Assembly: GCF_006438785.1 (NCBI RefSeq)
Contig: NZ_RCZB01000006.1
Location: 1-64,000 of the forward strand
Source of the DNA: Rhodanobacter glycinis
GTDB lineage: Bacteria > Pseudomonadota > Gammaproteobacteria > Xanthomonadales > Rhodanobacteraceae
Direction: 5' to 3'
DNA length: 64,000 nt
The position numbers and the translations under genes were made by a program. The notes under the pieces are model-generated. The model was not told where the DNA came from and ran no database searches. It worked only from the letters and a program-made list of their open reading frames with translations. Shown here in pieces: positions 10,801 to 18,057 of this stretch (the first letter of the stretch is position 1; each line of letters opens with the position of its first letter).

Positions 10801-10853
10801 TCTTTTCGCAGACTCCGCGGTATGTGCGTTTTGGCATCTCGTACGACTTCTGA
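7821..10853 (+). CDS. TonB-dependent receptor, Oar-like, with N-terminal carboxypeptidase-regulatory domain
   Basis: A 1010-residue outer-membrane beta-barrel receptor that would import a large substrate using TonB-ExbBD energy. ATG 7821 was chosen over upstream in-frame codons because a signal peptide starts exactly there (MNSRKNF, hydrophobic IGLGLCIVGTSVLA, cleavage before QS) and GGGGAG lies about 9 bases before it. After the signal peptide come a CarboxypepD_reg-like beta sandwich (about 30-105), a plug (VDSRTVITAQQL, later GYGAAYGRSDGG) and a barrel ending in VRFGISYDF, with the terminal Phe typical of barrel proteins. Oar-like receptors of Xanthomonadales have varied or unknown ligands. 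No substrate-processing gene sits beside it. A strong terminator follows. Confidence 0.92.
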   Translation: MNSRKNFTTTQLRRTSLAIGLGLCIVGTSVLAQSTTGSIFGQAQVGETVLIKSTSGITRQVAVDSTGHYTVGSLPLGDYTVTLQRNGQTVDSRSNVTLRVGSGTEVSFGGQNAQTLSAVTVQANALPTIDVSSVDSRTVITAQQLARLPIARSAEAIALLAPGVVAGSGYFTGTTGGSVVSFGGSSVTENAYYINGFNTTDPLSGLGGLTLPYGSIDQQEVLSGGYGAAYGRSDGGVISQVGKRGTNEWHFGAQVQWTPKSLKSDKRNYYYGPGPLNGEILNSNKNDKSWTTTESAYVGGPLIQDKLFFFAAVEGERNDGSQVLSSSTSKSQTYRYDNPKWYGKLDWNINSSNILELTGASSKESYQNDYYDYDNDTQTRGAFSSHGESHKYGSDLYSAKFTSYITDDLTLTALYGKMKSIYYTTVPGYDPTFVHIFGPANQNPALNGGSIINNSQILGRIANPAHKSSNTNLRVDLSYRLGDHTITAGIDNQQVADIDDSTIVSGPGYAWEYGKKAAGSYITGGPAANGADWQSKPWVEPTPNGYFVDRYLYQNGSTVTTNQRAQYIEDAWQITDRWLVKLGLRNDQFTNNNGDGVPYLRLTSPQFAPRVGFSWDVNGDSSFKVYGNAGRYYLAMPASVALRSAGKSLYTREYFTYTGIDSNGYPTGLAPIQTSTGGPISANLEYGIARDPKTAAATNLKSEYQDEYILGFDKQLNDTWTFGAKATYRNLRAAIDDVGDTGAIADKMAAMGIDPADVGTIYGSYLFNPGQTNIFKIAKADGSGYYDVPMTNADFHFNTTLKRKYYGLELYLEHAFDGKWFGKVDYLFSRSYGNSEGQVRTDIGQEDVSATVDWDYSYVMDYANGALANDRRHQIKAYGSYQLASEWMVSGNLAILSGAPKTCLGYYGANETNPGLGYGDYYHFCYGEISSPGKNRQAWTYTLSLGAEYRPEWADKKLAFNATVYNVFDQQKITQTYANAGDKSEPDPSFNSPLFSQTPRYVRFGISYDF

Positions 10854-10890
10854 TGCTCTGACGTAGGAAAAACATCGCTGTAGATTCAAG

Positions 10891-10923
10891 AAAACCGCCG
10901 GGCGATCCCTGGCGGTTTTTTTT
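10891..10923 (+). terminator. rho-independent terminator after the TonB-dependent receptor
   Basis: AAAACCGCC pairs perfectly with GGCGGTTTT across an 11-base loop and is followed by a run of T (to 10923). Confidence 0.9.
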
Positions 10924-11071
10924 GGCGAAATATGGCGTAGTGGGCCAGCACGGAAACAGCATGTGTTTCGTGCGAACCGAGCTCATGGTGTCGAAGTTGC
11001 GCCGACGCAGTAGTCTCTGTAATCGCCAAATCCCACCTCCGGTGCGGATGCTAATGGATCCAGGACACCGC

Positions 11072-12946
11072 ATGAGCCAATTCGCATTGCTGGGCAAGCG
11101 GCGCTTTGCGCCGTTCTTCTGGACTCAGGCGCTGGGTGCGTTCAACGACAATGCGTTTCGCAATGCTCTGGTGATGCTGGTGGCGTTCCAGATGGGGTTG
11201 GACGATCACACGGTGTCGCTCTACACCAACCTTGCGCCGGCGCTGTTCATTATTCCTTTCTTTTTGTTCTCCGCGACGGCCGGCCAGCTGGCCGAGAAGT
11301 ATGAGAAGAGCCGGATCATCCGCTACGTGAAGCTGTTCGAGATCGGCGCGATGGTGCTGGCCGCATACGGGTTCTATACGCATCACACCTCGCTACTGCT
11401 GATCGTGCTGTTCATGATGGGCATGCACTCGGCCACGTTCGGGCCGATCAAGTACGCAATCCTGCCGCAGGCACTACAACAGGGTGAGCTGGTGGGTGGC
11501 AATGGGCTGATCGAGACGGGCACCCAGCTGGCGATGTTGATCGGGATGATCGTCGGCAGCGCGTTGATGGAGATTGCCGGGCTTGGCCCACTGCTGGCCG
11601 GTGCCATCACGATTGCCGTGGCACTCGTTGGCTATCTGTCCAGCCGGGGAATTCCGGAAGCGCCGGCCACTGCGCCGGACCTGAAGTTCAACTGGAACCC
11701 GATCAGCGAAACGGCGCGCGTGCTCAAGCTGACCGGGCAGGATCGCCCCGTGTTCAACGCGGTGCTGGGCATCTCGTGGTTCTGGTTCTTCGGCACCGTA
11801 CTGATCGCACAGCTGCCGAATTACACGCGTATCAATCTTGGGGGCGACGGCTCGGTCAACATCCTGGTGCTTACGCTGTTCTCGATTGGCACCGGCATCG
11901 GTTCACTCCTGTGCGAACGGATGTCCGGGCGACGGGTGGAGGTAGGGTTGGTGCCGCTGGGCGCATTCGGCCTTACTGCATTTGGCGTTGATCTGTTCTT
12001 CGCGCGGCCGGATGCCGCATTGATCCACGGCCTGAACTGGCTGGCATTTCTGCATTCGGCCGGCGGCTGGCGGATTGTGCTGGATCTCACCCTGATCGGC
12101 GTTTTTGCCGGTTTTTACGTGGTCCCCCTGTTCGCATTCATCCAGAGCCGCGCGCCGCGCGAGCAACTGTCGCGGGTGATCGCCGGCAACAATATTCTCA
12201 ATGCCCTGCTGATCTGCTGCGCGGCGGGTTTCGGCCTGGGTCTTGGCATGTTGGGGCTGGGTGTGCCGGAGATCTTCCTGGCCACCGCAGTGCTCAATGC
12301 GCTGGTCGCGTTGTACATCTTCACGCTGGTGCCAGAGTTCGTGATGCGCTTCATCACCTGGGTGCTGGTGAACACGCTCTATCGGGTGCGCATCGAAGGA
12401 ACACAGCATATTCCCGAGGATGGGCCGGTGCTGCTGGTGTGCAACCACGTCAGTTTCATGGACCCGCTGCTGTTGATGGCGAATCTGCGCAGGCCGGTGC
12501 GGTTCGTGATGTATTACAAGATCTTCAATACCCCGCTGCTCAGCTTCGTGTTCCGCACCGCCAAGGCGATTCCGATTGCCGGCCACAAGGAAGACCCGCA
12601 AGTGCTGCACCAGGCTTACGACGCGATCGACGCCGCGCTGGCGGGAGGTGAGGCGGTATGCATCTTTCCCGAGGGCGGCTTGACCGCCGATGGCGAGATT
12701 GCGCCGTTCCGTCCGGGCGTGGAAAAAATCCTGGCACGCCGACCGGTGCCGGTGGTGCCGATGGCGCTGCGCGGCGTATGGGGCAGCGTGTGGAGTCGGC
12801 GTGATTCGGGGCTGGGTCGGGCGCGCCTGCCGCGACGGTTCCGCGCACGGGTGGAGTTGGTAGTCGACGCGGCGTTCGGGTCAGAACAGGTTACGGCCGC
12901 GTCACTGGAAGCGCGGGTGCGCGAATTGCGCGGCGACCGGGCTTAG
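11072..12946 (+). CDS. MFS transporter fused to 1-acylglycerol-3-phosphate acyltransferase (LplT-PlsC type)
   Basis: A 624-residue two-domain inner-membrane protein. Residues ~1-420 form a 12-segment major facilitator domain like the lysophospholipid flippase LplT (WTQALGAFNDNAFRNAL; MHSATFGPIKYAILP). Residues ~430-624 are a PlsC/LPLAT domain with the catalytic motif NHVSFMD and the glycerophosphate-binding FPEGG motif. It therefore probably flips lysophospholipid inward and re-acylates it, or uses acyl donors for membrane repair. Unlike full LplT-Aas systems, there is no AMP-binding acyl-ACP synthetase domain at the C-terminus. The start at 11072 matches the family N-terminus, with AGGA 7 bases upstream. 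It converges with ampE. Confidence 0.87.
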   Translation: MSQFALLGKRRFAPFFWTQALGAFNDNAFRNALVMLVAFQMGLDDHTVSLYTNLAPALFIIPFFLFSATAGQLAEKYEKSRIIRYVKLFEIGAMVLAAYGFYTHHTSLLLIVLFMMGMHSATFGPIKYAILPQALQQGELVGGNGLIETGTQLAMLIGMIVGSALMEIAGLGPLLAGAITIAVALVGYLSSRGIPEAPATAPDLKFNWNPISETARVLKLTGQDRPVFNAVLGISWFWFFGTVLIAQLPNYTRINLGGDGSVNILVLTLFSIGTGIGSLLCERMSGRRVEVGLVPLGAFGLTAFGVDLFFARPDAALIHGLNWLAFLHSAGGWRIVLDLTLIGVFAGFYVVPLFAFIQSRAPREQLSRVIAGNNILNALLICCAAGFGLGLGMLGLGVPEIFLATAVLNALVALYIFTLVPEFVMRFITWVLVNTLYRVRIEGTQHIPEDGPVLLVCNHVSFMDPLLLMANLRRPVRFVMYYKIFNTPLLSFVFRTAKAIPIAGHKEDPQVLHQAYDAIDAALAGGEAVCIFPEGGLTADGEIAPFRPGVEKILARRPVPVVPMALRGVWGSVWSRRDSGLGRARLPRRFRARVELVVDAAFGSEQVTAASLEARVRELRGDRA

Positions 12947-12977
12947 GCAGGAGGCAGATACAGTCCCGGATGAAGAC

Positions 12978-13847
12978 TCAGCCGACCCAGCCGCCAATCA
13001 CGATCAGCGCGACCACACTCAGCCATGCCAGCAAAGCGCGCAACAGTGCGCTGCGAAGGCGCAGCAGTTCGATCAGCGGGTCGCTGTGCTCCTCGGCATA
13101 GCCGTCTCCGGCCTCGATGTCGATCAGCACGTCAGCCTGTGCTGCGGCTCCAAGAAAGCCCGGACCGTCGCTATACCAACTGGTGGCCGCCGCCTGAGCG
13201 TGCCAGCGCCGCCAGGCACCGATCACGGCCTCCCAGTGACCGACCACCGCAAGCGTGAAGGTCAGCAACTGTGCCGGTGGCCAATCCAGCACGTTGGCGA
13301 CATAACGGGCAGCCATGCGGCTGGCCGGGTCGAGTCGCAGTGAGTCGTCGCGACCCAGCGTCTGTGCCAGTCGATACAGCAGTGCGCCAATGGGTCCGAG
13401 CAGGAAGAACCACAGCAGCACGGCGAAGCGCCGCCGCAACGCGGCATAGGCGATCGCCACGCCCAGCGCGGGCGCATTCCAGGCAACAGGGGCGTTTTCG
13501 CCGGCGAGCGCCTGTGCAGCGGCCTCGCGGCTGGCGCCATCGGGCGCTTTCAGGATGGCTTCGAGATCGCTCTCGAACTCGCGCGGGCCCAGGCAATACA
13601 GCAGCACGGCCAGCGAGAAAAGCAGCTGCAGCAACTCGCCCAGTGGCGAGCGATTGAGCAACCACCACAACAAAGCGCATAGCGCCAGTGGCAACGACAG
13701 GGCCAGCGCGACCCGCCCCGCCCCACTGGTGTCTGCCAATTGCGCAACCCAACGCCGAAATAGGCCATCACCACGCCAGTGTGCCAATTGCGGCATGACG
13801 TGCAGCAGACCGAGAGCGATAAGGGCGACAAGCAGACTGATGGCCAT
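12978..13847 (-). CDS. ampE: AmpE-like regulatory signalling modulator, CobD/CbiB superfamily membrane protein
   Basis: A 289-residue integral membrane protein (family about 284). The start MAISLLVALIAL, the LFRRWVAQL segment and the conserved LYCLGPREFESDLEAIL and VANVLDWPPAQLLTFTLAVVGHW stretches are typical of AmpE, a sensor or signal-transducing protein linked to AmpD and beta-lactamase induction in enterobacteria. In many Xanthomonadales it sits next to ampD; no AmpD amidase is visible on either side here. No clear Shine-Dalgarno precedes ATG 13847, so the start rests on homology. Its exact molecular role is poorly known even in model species. Confidence 0.82.
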   Translation of the reverse strand: MAISLLVALIALGLLHVMPQLAHWRGDGLFRRWVAQLADTSGAGRVALALSLPLALCALLWWLLNRSPLGELLQLLFSLAVLLYCLGPREFESDLEAILKAPDGASREAAAQALAGENAPVAWNAPALGVAIAYAALRRRFAVLLWFFLLGPIGALLYRLAQTLGRDDSLRLDPASRMAARYVANVLDWPPAQLLTFTLAVVGHWEAVIGAWRRWHAQAAATSWYSDGPGFLGAAAQADVLIDIEAGDGYAEEHSDPLIELLRLRSALLRALLAWLSVVALIVIGGWVG

Positions 13848-14525
13848 GAAAGGAAGAACCCGCGGACAGTGGCCGCATTGTAAGCGACAGACTGGCCTCT
13901 TCGCTGACCATTGCGGGCATCCAGCGGTGGCGTCAGCGCCCGAAAATCGCGCTGCGGGAAATCGCGTCGATGGTGGCGTCGGGCGTGCCAAGGCTGGCCG
14001 GCGGAGCGCACCCGTCGATATCAGCGCGCGTTCCATCAACTGGCGCGTGACGAACTGCGTCGTGCTTCGCTCCATCTTCATGCGCTCGTGCTTGACGCGG
14101 CTTGCGGTAGTCACCGGGTGCCGCCGGCAACGGGGCGGTGATGACAACGTTCGCGGGCGCGGCTGCAAGCGGAACGATGGCGGCTCTGCGATGTACCACT
14201 GAGCTGGCCTTCGCCCGCCGTAGTGACGAACTGCCCTGTCAGGCCGGAAGCAGCGGTGGCAGGAGCCTGATCTGCAAGGCTGGGCCATCACTGCTGTGCA
14301 GCGACATGCGCGTCGATAGGGCGGATCCGGCCATCACGGTGGTGAGATGCAGGGCAGCGACGTTGCCGAGGATGATGCCGCGATGCAACGCTATGCTAGG
14401 CGCCAGCTCGGTCGTCGATGGTGGCATTGATTGTGTTGTAGCGAGCTGCTTCCGCGCACCATCGTTGATCCATGCCGGGGACGCGGATGGGACAGGTGGA
14501 CCGGCCTGAAGTCAGCGCAGGCGGG
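13848..14525. other. 678-base stretch without a supported gene
   Basis: Several open frames exist on both strands (for example 13933-14199 minus and 14138-14509 plus). None has a Shine-Dalgarno, a recognisable motif or the strong third-position GC of its neighbours. The minus-strand frame 14239-14427 has a hydrophobic look but no match I can name. This may be decayed coding sequence or the upstream region of ampE. I see no RNA gene or repeat in it. Confidence 0.5.
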
Positions 14526-15500
14526 TCAGGCTGGCGGGGCGTCAGCCACCAACGCGTCGAGGTCCAGCCCGGCGCGCAGCTGCAGCCAGTGCGCCAGCAA
14601 CTGGTACGACAACGATAGCGCCGTGGATGGTACGAAGCTGCCCTCGGCGATGCCGTTGACAATCTGCTGCGGAGTGAACCAGCGCGCGTCTTCCAGTTCG
14701 TGATCGCGCATCTCGATCCGACGCGACACGGCGGTGGCGATGAAACCAACCATCAACGATGCGGGCATCGGCCACGGTTGCGACGAGTGATAGTGCACGT
14801 CATCGACGATGACGCCGGATTCCTCGGCGACTTCGCGGCGCACGGCGTCTTCCAGCGACTCGCCTGGTTCGACGAAGCCGGCCAGCGTGGAATAGCGACC
14901 GGGTGGCCAGCCAGCTTGGCGACCGAGCAGGCAGGCGCCGTCGTGCTCGACCAGCATGATCACGGCAGCATCGGTACGCGGGAAATGCAGGCGCGCGCAG
15001 TCCGGGTTGGTGCATTGCGCGCGATGGCCGGCGGCGACCAGCTGCAACGGCGCGCCACAGCGAGTGCAGTGACGGGTTTCGCGCTGCCAGTGCGACAGGC
15101 CCTTGGCATAGGCAAACATGCCCGCTTCCTGCGCGGGCAATTGCAAGCCGGCGCTACGCAGGTTCATGCGGCGTGCGCCGAGGATCTCTTCGAGGGAGTC
15201 CACATCGGCGGCATCGTCCAGCATCAGCAGGAAATGCGGGCGCTGATCGGCGATACCCAGCAGGGTGTGCGACAAGTCACCGAGCCACTGATCGCGCTCG
15301 CCGGTATCGAGCCAGCGCAGCACTTCCCGATCACGTCGCATGAACGCTTCGCCAGCGGCATCCAGCAGCATATAGCGCGCGTCGGTCGAGCGCGCCTGCT
15401 CGGTGATCCACGCCGACTCATCGCGCCGCTCGGCAATGCGGTCGAGGATCAGGCTGAGTCCGGCAAAGGTGTTGAGGCGAGGCAGTTTGGCCCGATCCAT
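14526..15500 (-). CDS. nudC: NAD+ diphosphatase / NADH pyrophosphatase (NudC-type Nudix hydrolase), RNA deNADding enzyme family
   Basis: A 324-residue Nudix hydrolase that cleaves NAD(H) to NMN(H) and AMP and, in the E. coli family member, removes NAD caps from RNA. The N-terminal NudC-specific domain is followed by a zinc ribbon (CTRCG ... CTNPDCA). The Nudix box begins at GFVEPGESLEDAVRREV and ends EESGV. The NudC signature SQPWPMPASLMVGF distinguishes it from other Nudix enzymes. ATG 15500 follows the erpA stop by 10 bases, and its GAGGGG ribosome-binding site overlaps that stop (TGAGGGG), so the two genes are coupled. Confidence 0.93.
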   Translation of the reverse strand: MDRAKLPRLNTFAGLSLILDRIAERRDESAWITEQARSTDARYMLLDAAGEAFMRRDREVLRWLDTGERDQWLGDLSHTLLGIADQRPHFLLMLDDAADVDSLEEILGARRMNLRSAGLQLPAQEAGMFAYAKGLSHWQRETRHCTRCGAPLQLVAAGHRAQCTNPDCARLHFPRTDAAVIMLVEHDGACLLGRQAGWPPGRYSTLAGFVEPGESLEDAVRREVAEESGVIVDDVHYHSSQPWPMPASLMVGFIATAVSRRIEMRDHELEDARWFTPQQIVNGIAEGSFVPSTALSLSYQLLAHWLQLRAGLDLDALVADAPPA

Positions 15501-15510
15501 CGGATACCCC

Positions 15511-15885
15511 TCAGGTGGAGAACGAGGAGCCGCAGCCGCAGGTGGTCTTGGCATTCGGGTTGCTGATGACAAACTGAGAACCGCTGAGGTTCTCGGCGTA
15601 GTCGATCTGTGCGCCAGTGAGGTATTGCAGCGACAGTGGATCGCACAACAGGGTTACCCCCTCGCGCTCAACCGCAAAGTCGTCCTCGGCCTGGGCTTCG
15701 TCGAACGTGAAACCGTACTGGAACCCCGAGCAACCACCGCCGCTGATATACACCCGCAACTTCAATGCCGGATTGCCTTCCTCGGCGATCAGTTCATGCA
15801 CCTTGTGCGCGGCAGCAGCGGTAAACAGCAGCGGTACGCCGCTGCTGCGGTAGTCGGGGATTGCGACGATGGTTTCCATGGGCAT
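15511..15885 (-). CDS. erpA: iron-sulfur cluster insertion protein ErpA (A-type carrier)
   Basis: A 124-residue HesB/IscA-family A-type carrier that delivers Fe-S clusters to apoproteins. The three conserved cluster-binding cysteines are present: C52 in SGGGCSGFQYGF and C116/C118 in TTCGCGSSF. ErpA rather than IscA is suggested by the ISGGGCSGFQYGFTFDE segment, by the long N-terminus and by the lack of isc genes nearby. Either M1 or M3 could be the start, and no strong ribosome-binding site separates them. It lies 39 bases after the bactofilin gene and directly before nudC on the same strand. Confidence 0.93.
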   Translation of the reverse strand: MPMETIVAIPDYRSSGVPLLFTAAAAHKVHELIAEEGNPALKLRVYISGGGCSGFQYGFTFDEAQAEDDFAVEREGVTLLCDPLSLQYLTGAQIDYAENLSGSQFVISNPNAKTTCGCGSSFST

Positions 15886-15924
15886 CTAAATGGGGTCGTG
15901 GCAGACAAGCGCAAGCATACCGCG

Positions 15925-16347
15925 TCAGGCCGGTACGGCCTCGTCAAGCTCCGCATCGGGCGCCGTCAACTCCCGTTGTGCGTCTTCGGCCTGGCGAGAG
16001 ATGCGCCCGTTGACCTGCGCACCGGCGGCCATTTCCAGCGTGTGGTAGCGCAAGTCACCATCGATGCGTGCCTGCGGTGCCAGCTCCAGTCGGGCGCTGA
16101 CGTGCACATCGCCGGTCACGTGGCCATTGATCACCGCGTGCGGCACGCGGATCTCGCCGTGCACCTGGCCATGCTCGCTGAGCGTGAACATGGCATCGTC
16201 GCCTTCGCCCAGCACGGTACCTTCGATGCGGCCGTCCAGATGCAACGCACCGCTGAAGCGCAGGTCGCCACGGATCACCGTGCCGCGGGCGATCAGGCTG
16301 GTTTCATGGCTGGTGGTGTTGCGCTCGTTGCGTCTACGGTTGAGCAT
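15925..16347 (-). CDS. bactofilin family polymer-forming cytoskeletal protein
   Basis: A 140-residue bactofilin: a short disordered N-terminus (LNRRRNERNTTSHETSLIA), a central right-handed beta-helix (about 18-120) of short repeats such as GTVIRGDLRFSGALHLDGRIEG and GHVTGDVHVSARLELAPQ, and a charged tail. Bactofilins polymerise without nucleotide and scaffold cell-shape, stalk or wall-modifying proteins at the inner membrane face. Its start overlaps the end of the upstream DUF6776 gene by 14 bases, so the two products are probably made together. An adjacent erpA follows. Confidence 0.9.
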   Translation of the reverse strand: MLNRRRNERNTTSHETSLIARGTVIRGDLRFSGALHLDGRIEGTVLGEGDDAMFTLSEHGQVHGEIRVPHAVINGHVTGDVHVSARLELAPQARIDGDLRYHTLEMAAGAQVNGRISRQAEDAQRELTAPDAELDEAVPA

Positions 16348-17086
16348 CGTGATCCCCTTCGGCTGTAATGATGTTGCCGCTCAACGCGGCACCCCACGCG
16401 ACGTTACGGTTGACCGGCTCGCCACTGGCGGGCTGAATGCTGATGCGCAGCCGCGTCGGGCGAAAATCGGCCGGCAGCACGATGGTCCCATGCAACTGCT
16501 GAAAATACATGAAGCGAAATGGCAGGCCTTCCTTCTGCGTGGCATCGCCAAGCGTGGGCCAGTCGAGGCTCACAACCTTGTCGTGACGCAGGCCTTCCAC
16601 GCTGACCGTTGCGTTGCCACTGGTCTCTTCGCCGCGTTTCGCGTTCTGGGTCAGGCTCAGGGTGAGATTCCAGCCATGTGAACCCGTAATCTGTTGCAGC
16701 TTGACCTCCTGCAACCGCAGACCCTGCCGCTGGGCATCGCCGCCAACCAGTCGTGAGTAGAAGCCCAGATCGGCGCGCAAGCCGCTGAGTTCCTCCTCGC
16801 GCTGGGCCAGCGTGCCGCGCAATAAGCGCGTGGCGACCTCATTGACCTGGGCGGCCCGCTGCAGATTCGCCACCTGCTGCTTGAGGTCGTCAATCTGGTC
16901 CAGCAGGGCCCGTTGCTGACGATGATCGACGGCAACCGGTGTGGCATGCCTACTCAGTCCACCAACGGTCAGGCCCAGTACCAGCAGGCTGCCGAGCCAA
17001 GCGAGGCCGAGCCACAGCTGGCGGCGGGTCTGGCCGGCATCATCATGTCGGCGCACGACGAGGCGTGGCGGTGGTCGTGAAGCCAT
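16334..17086 (-). CDS. DUF6776 family single-pass membrane protein with coiled coil
   Basis: A 250-residue protein with a basic N-terminal cytoplasmic tail, one transmembrane helix (about 27-44), a predicted coiled coil (about 55-105, RALLDQIDDLKQQVANLQRA and onward) and a beta-rich C-terminal domain. It matches what is now called DUF6776, a family of Xanthomonadales envelope proteins next to bactofilin genes. The topology suggests a membrane anchor or periplasmic partner for the bactofilin scaffold; that is inference. ATG 17086 was preferred to an in-frame TTG at 17095. The gene overlaps bactofilin by 14 bases. Confidence 0.75.
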   Translation of the reverse strand: MASRPPPRLVVRRHDDAGQTRRQLWLGLAWLGSLLVLGLTVGGLSRHATPVAVDHRQQRALLDQIDDLKQQVANLQRAAQVNEVATRLLRGTLAQREEELSGLRADLGFYSRLVGGDAQRQGLRLQEVKLQQITGSHGWNLTLSLTQNAKRGEETSGNATVSVEGLRHDKVVSLDWPTLGDATQKEGLPFRFMYFQQLHGTIVLPADFRPTRLRISIQPASGEPVNRNVAWGAALSGNIITAEGDHDAQP

Positions 17087-17199
17087 GGGTGCCAATTCGG
17101 GGAAAACCGAAGGTATAGCCCCGCCGTGATTGAAGCGTCAAGGAACGCGTGCACGCTTCAGCACGTCAATGGCCATCGCGCGCGCATGCGCAGCGCGGC

Positions 17200-17670
17200 T
17201 CAACTGTGCATCTTGCTTTGCAGGTAACGCTCCACGCCGATGTCCTTGACCAGGTTGAATTGCGTTTCCAGCCAGTCGATGTGCTCTTCCTCGTCGTGCA
17301 GGATGTCCTTGAACAGGTCGCGGCTGATGTAATCGGCGATGCCCTCGCTATGTGCGATCGCGGCGCGCAGATCGACTACGGCGGCCAGCTCAAGGTCGAG
17401 GTCGCCCTGCATCGTCTCCAGCGCGTTCTCGCCGATCCGCAGCTTGCCCAGATGCTGCAGGTTGGGCAGGCCGTCGAGAAACAGGATGCGCTCGATCAGA
17501 TGATCGGCGTGCTTCATCTCCTCGATGGATTCCTTGTACTCATGCTCGGCGAGTTCGGAGTAGCCCCAGTCCTTGAGCATGCGGTAATGCAGGAAGTATT
17601 GGTTGATCGCGGTCAGCTCGTTGTAGAGCACCTTGTTGAGGAACTCGATGACCTTGGCATCACCTTTCAT
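17200..17670 (-). CDS. bfr: bacterioferritin
   Basis: A 156-residue four-helix ferritin that forms a 24-mer, oxidises Fe(II) and stores iron. The di-iron ferroxidase ligands E18, E51, H54, E94, E127 and H130 are all present, and M52 is the expected haem-binding methionine at the subunit dimer interface, so this is Bfr rather than Ftn or Dps. ATG 17670 is supported by GGAGAAAA just upstream. The gene for the cognate ferredoxin Bfd lies 123 bases upstream on the same strand; together they store and release iron. Confidence 0.95.
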   Translation of the reverse strand: MKGDAKVIEFLNKVLYNELTAINQYFLHYRMLKDWGYSELAEHEYKESIEEMKHADHLIERILFLDGLPNLQHLGKLRIGENALETMQGDLDLELAAVVDLRAAIAHSEGIADYISRDLFKDILHDEEEHIDWLETQFNLVKDIGVERYLQSKMHS

Positions 17671-17793
17671 GGCTTTTCTCCGCTCGACGGGCAACGCCGA
17701 CTATACAAACTCCGCGCACGCACGGACGAAATGCGAATGGCAGTGTTTTGTCCATGCAAGGATTCGCAACAGATCGGGGTGTGGCGGAAAGGC

Positions 17794-17991
17794 TCAGGCT
17801 GCGGCGAGCGGCAGCTGACAGCGTACTTGCGAGACCGCCTTGTCGAGCGTGGCGCGGGCTTCCCGCTCGCAGCAGCCGCAGCAATCGGAGCAGCCGGTGC
17901 GCGCCTGCAATTCGGCAAACGAATGCACGCCATCAGCCGCTTCGCGGCGGATGTCATTGTCGGTGACGGCATTGCATAGGCAGATGTACAT
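17794..17991 (-). CDS. bfd: bacterioferritin-associated ferredoxin
   Basis: A 65-residue [2Fe-2S] ferredoxin that reduces ferric iron in bacterioferritin to mobilise it. It begins MYICLCNAVTDNDIR; the cluster ligands are C4 and C6 plus two of the C34-C41 group (GCSDCCGCC). The extra cysteines in that group are unusual but leave the canonical spacing available. ATG 17991 is chosen over the upstream in-frame ATG because it matches the family N-terminus. A Fur-box-like site lies 16 bases upstream, consistent with induction under iron starvation. Confidence 0.92.
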   Translation of the reverse strand: MYICLCNAVTDNDIRREAADGVHSFAELQARTGCSDCCGCCEREARATLDKAVSQVRCQLPLAAA

Positions 17992-18006
17992 GGTGCGTAT
18001 AAGAAC

Positions 18007-18025
18007 GCGAATGCGAATGATTGTC
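18007..18025 (-). promoter_or_regulatory. Fur-box-like operator upstream of bfd
   Basis: GCGAATGCGAATGATTGTC agrees at 13 of 19 positions with the Fur consensus GATAATGATAATCATTATC. It lies 16-34 bases upstream of the bfd start, where Fur would block transcription. bfd is Fur-repressed in E. coli. The score was worked out by eye. Confidence 0.6.
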
Positions 18026-18057
18026 AACAATACGACTGTCGTCGTTGTTGAATCCGT

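Noticed and set aside
14138..14509. 123-codon plus-strand frame in the gap upstream of ampE
   Set aside because: No ribosome-binding site or motif; codon third-position GC is below that of neighbours.
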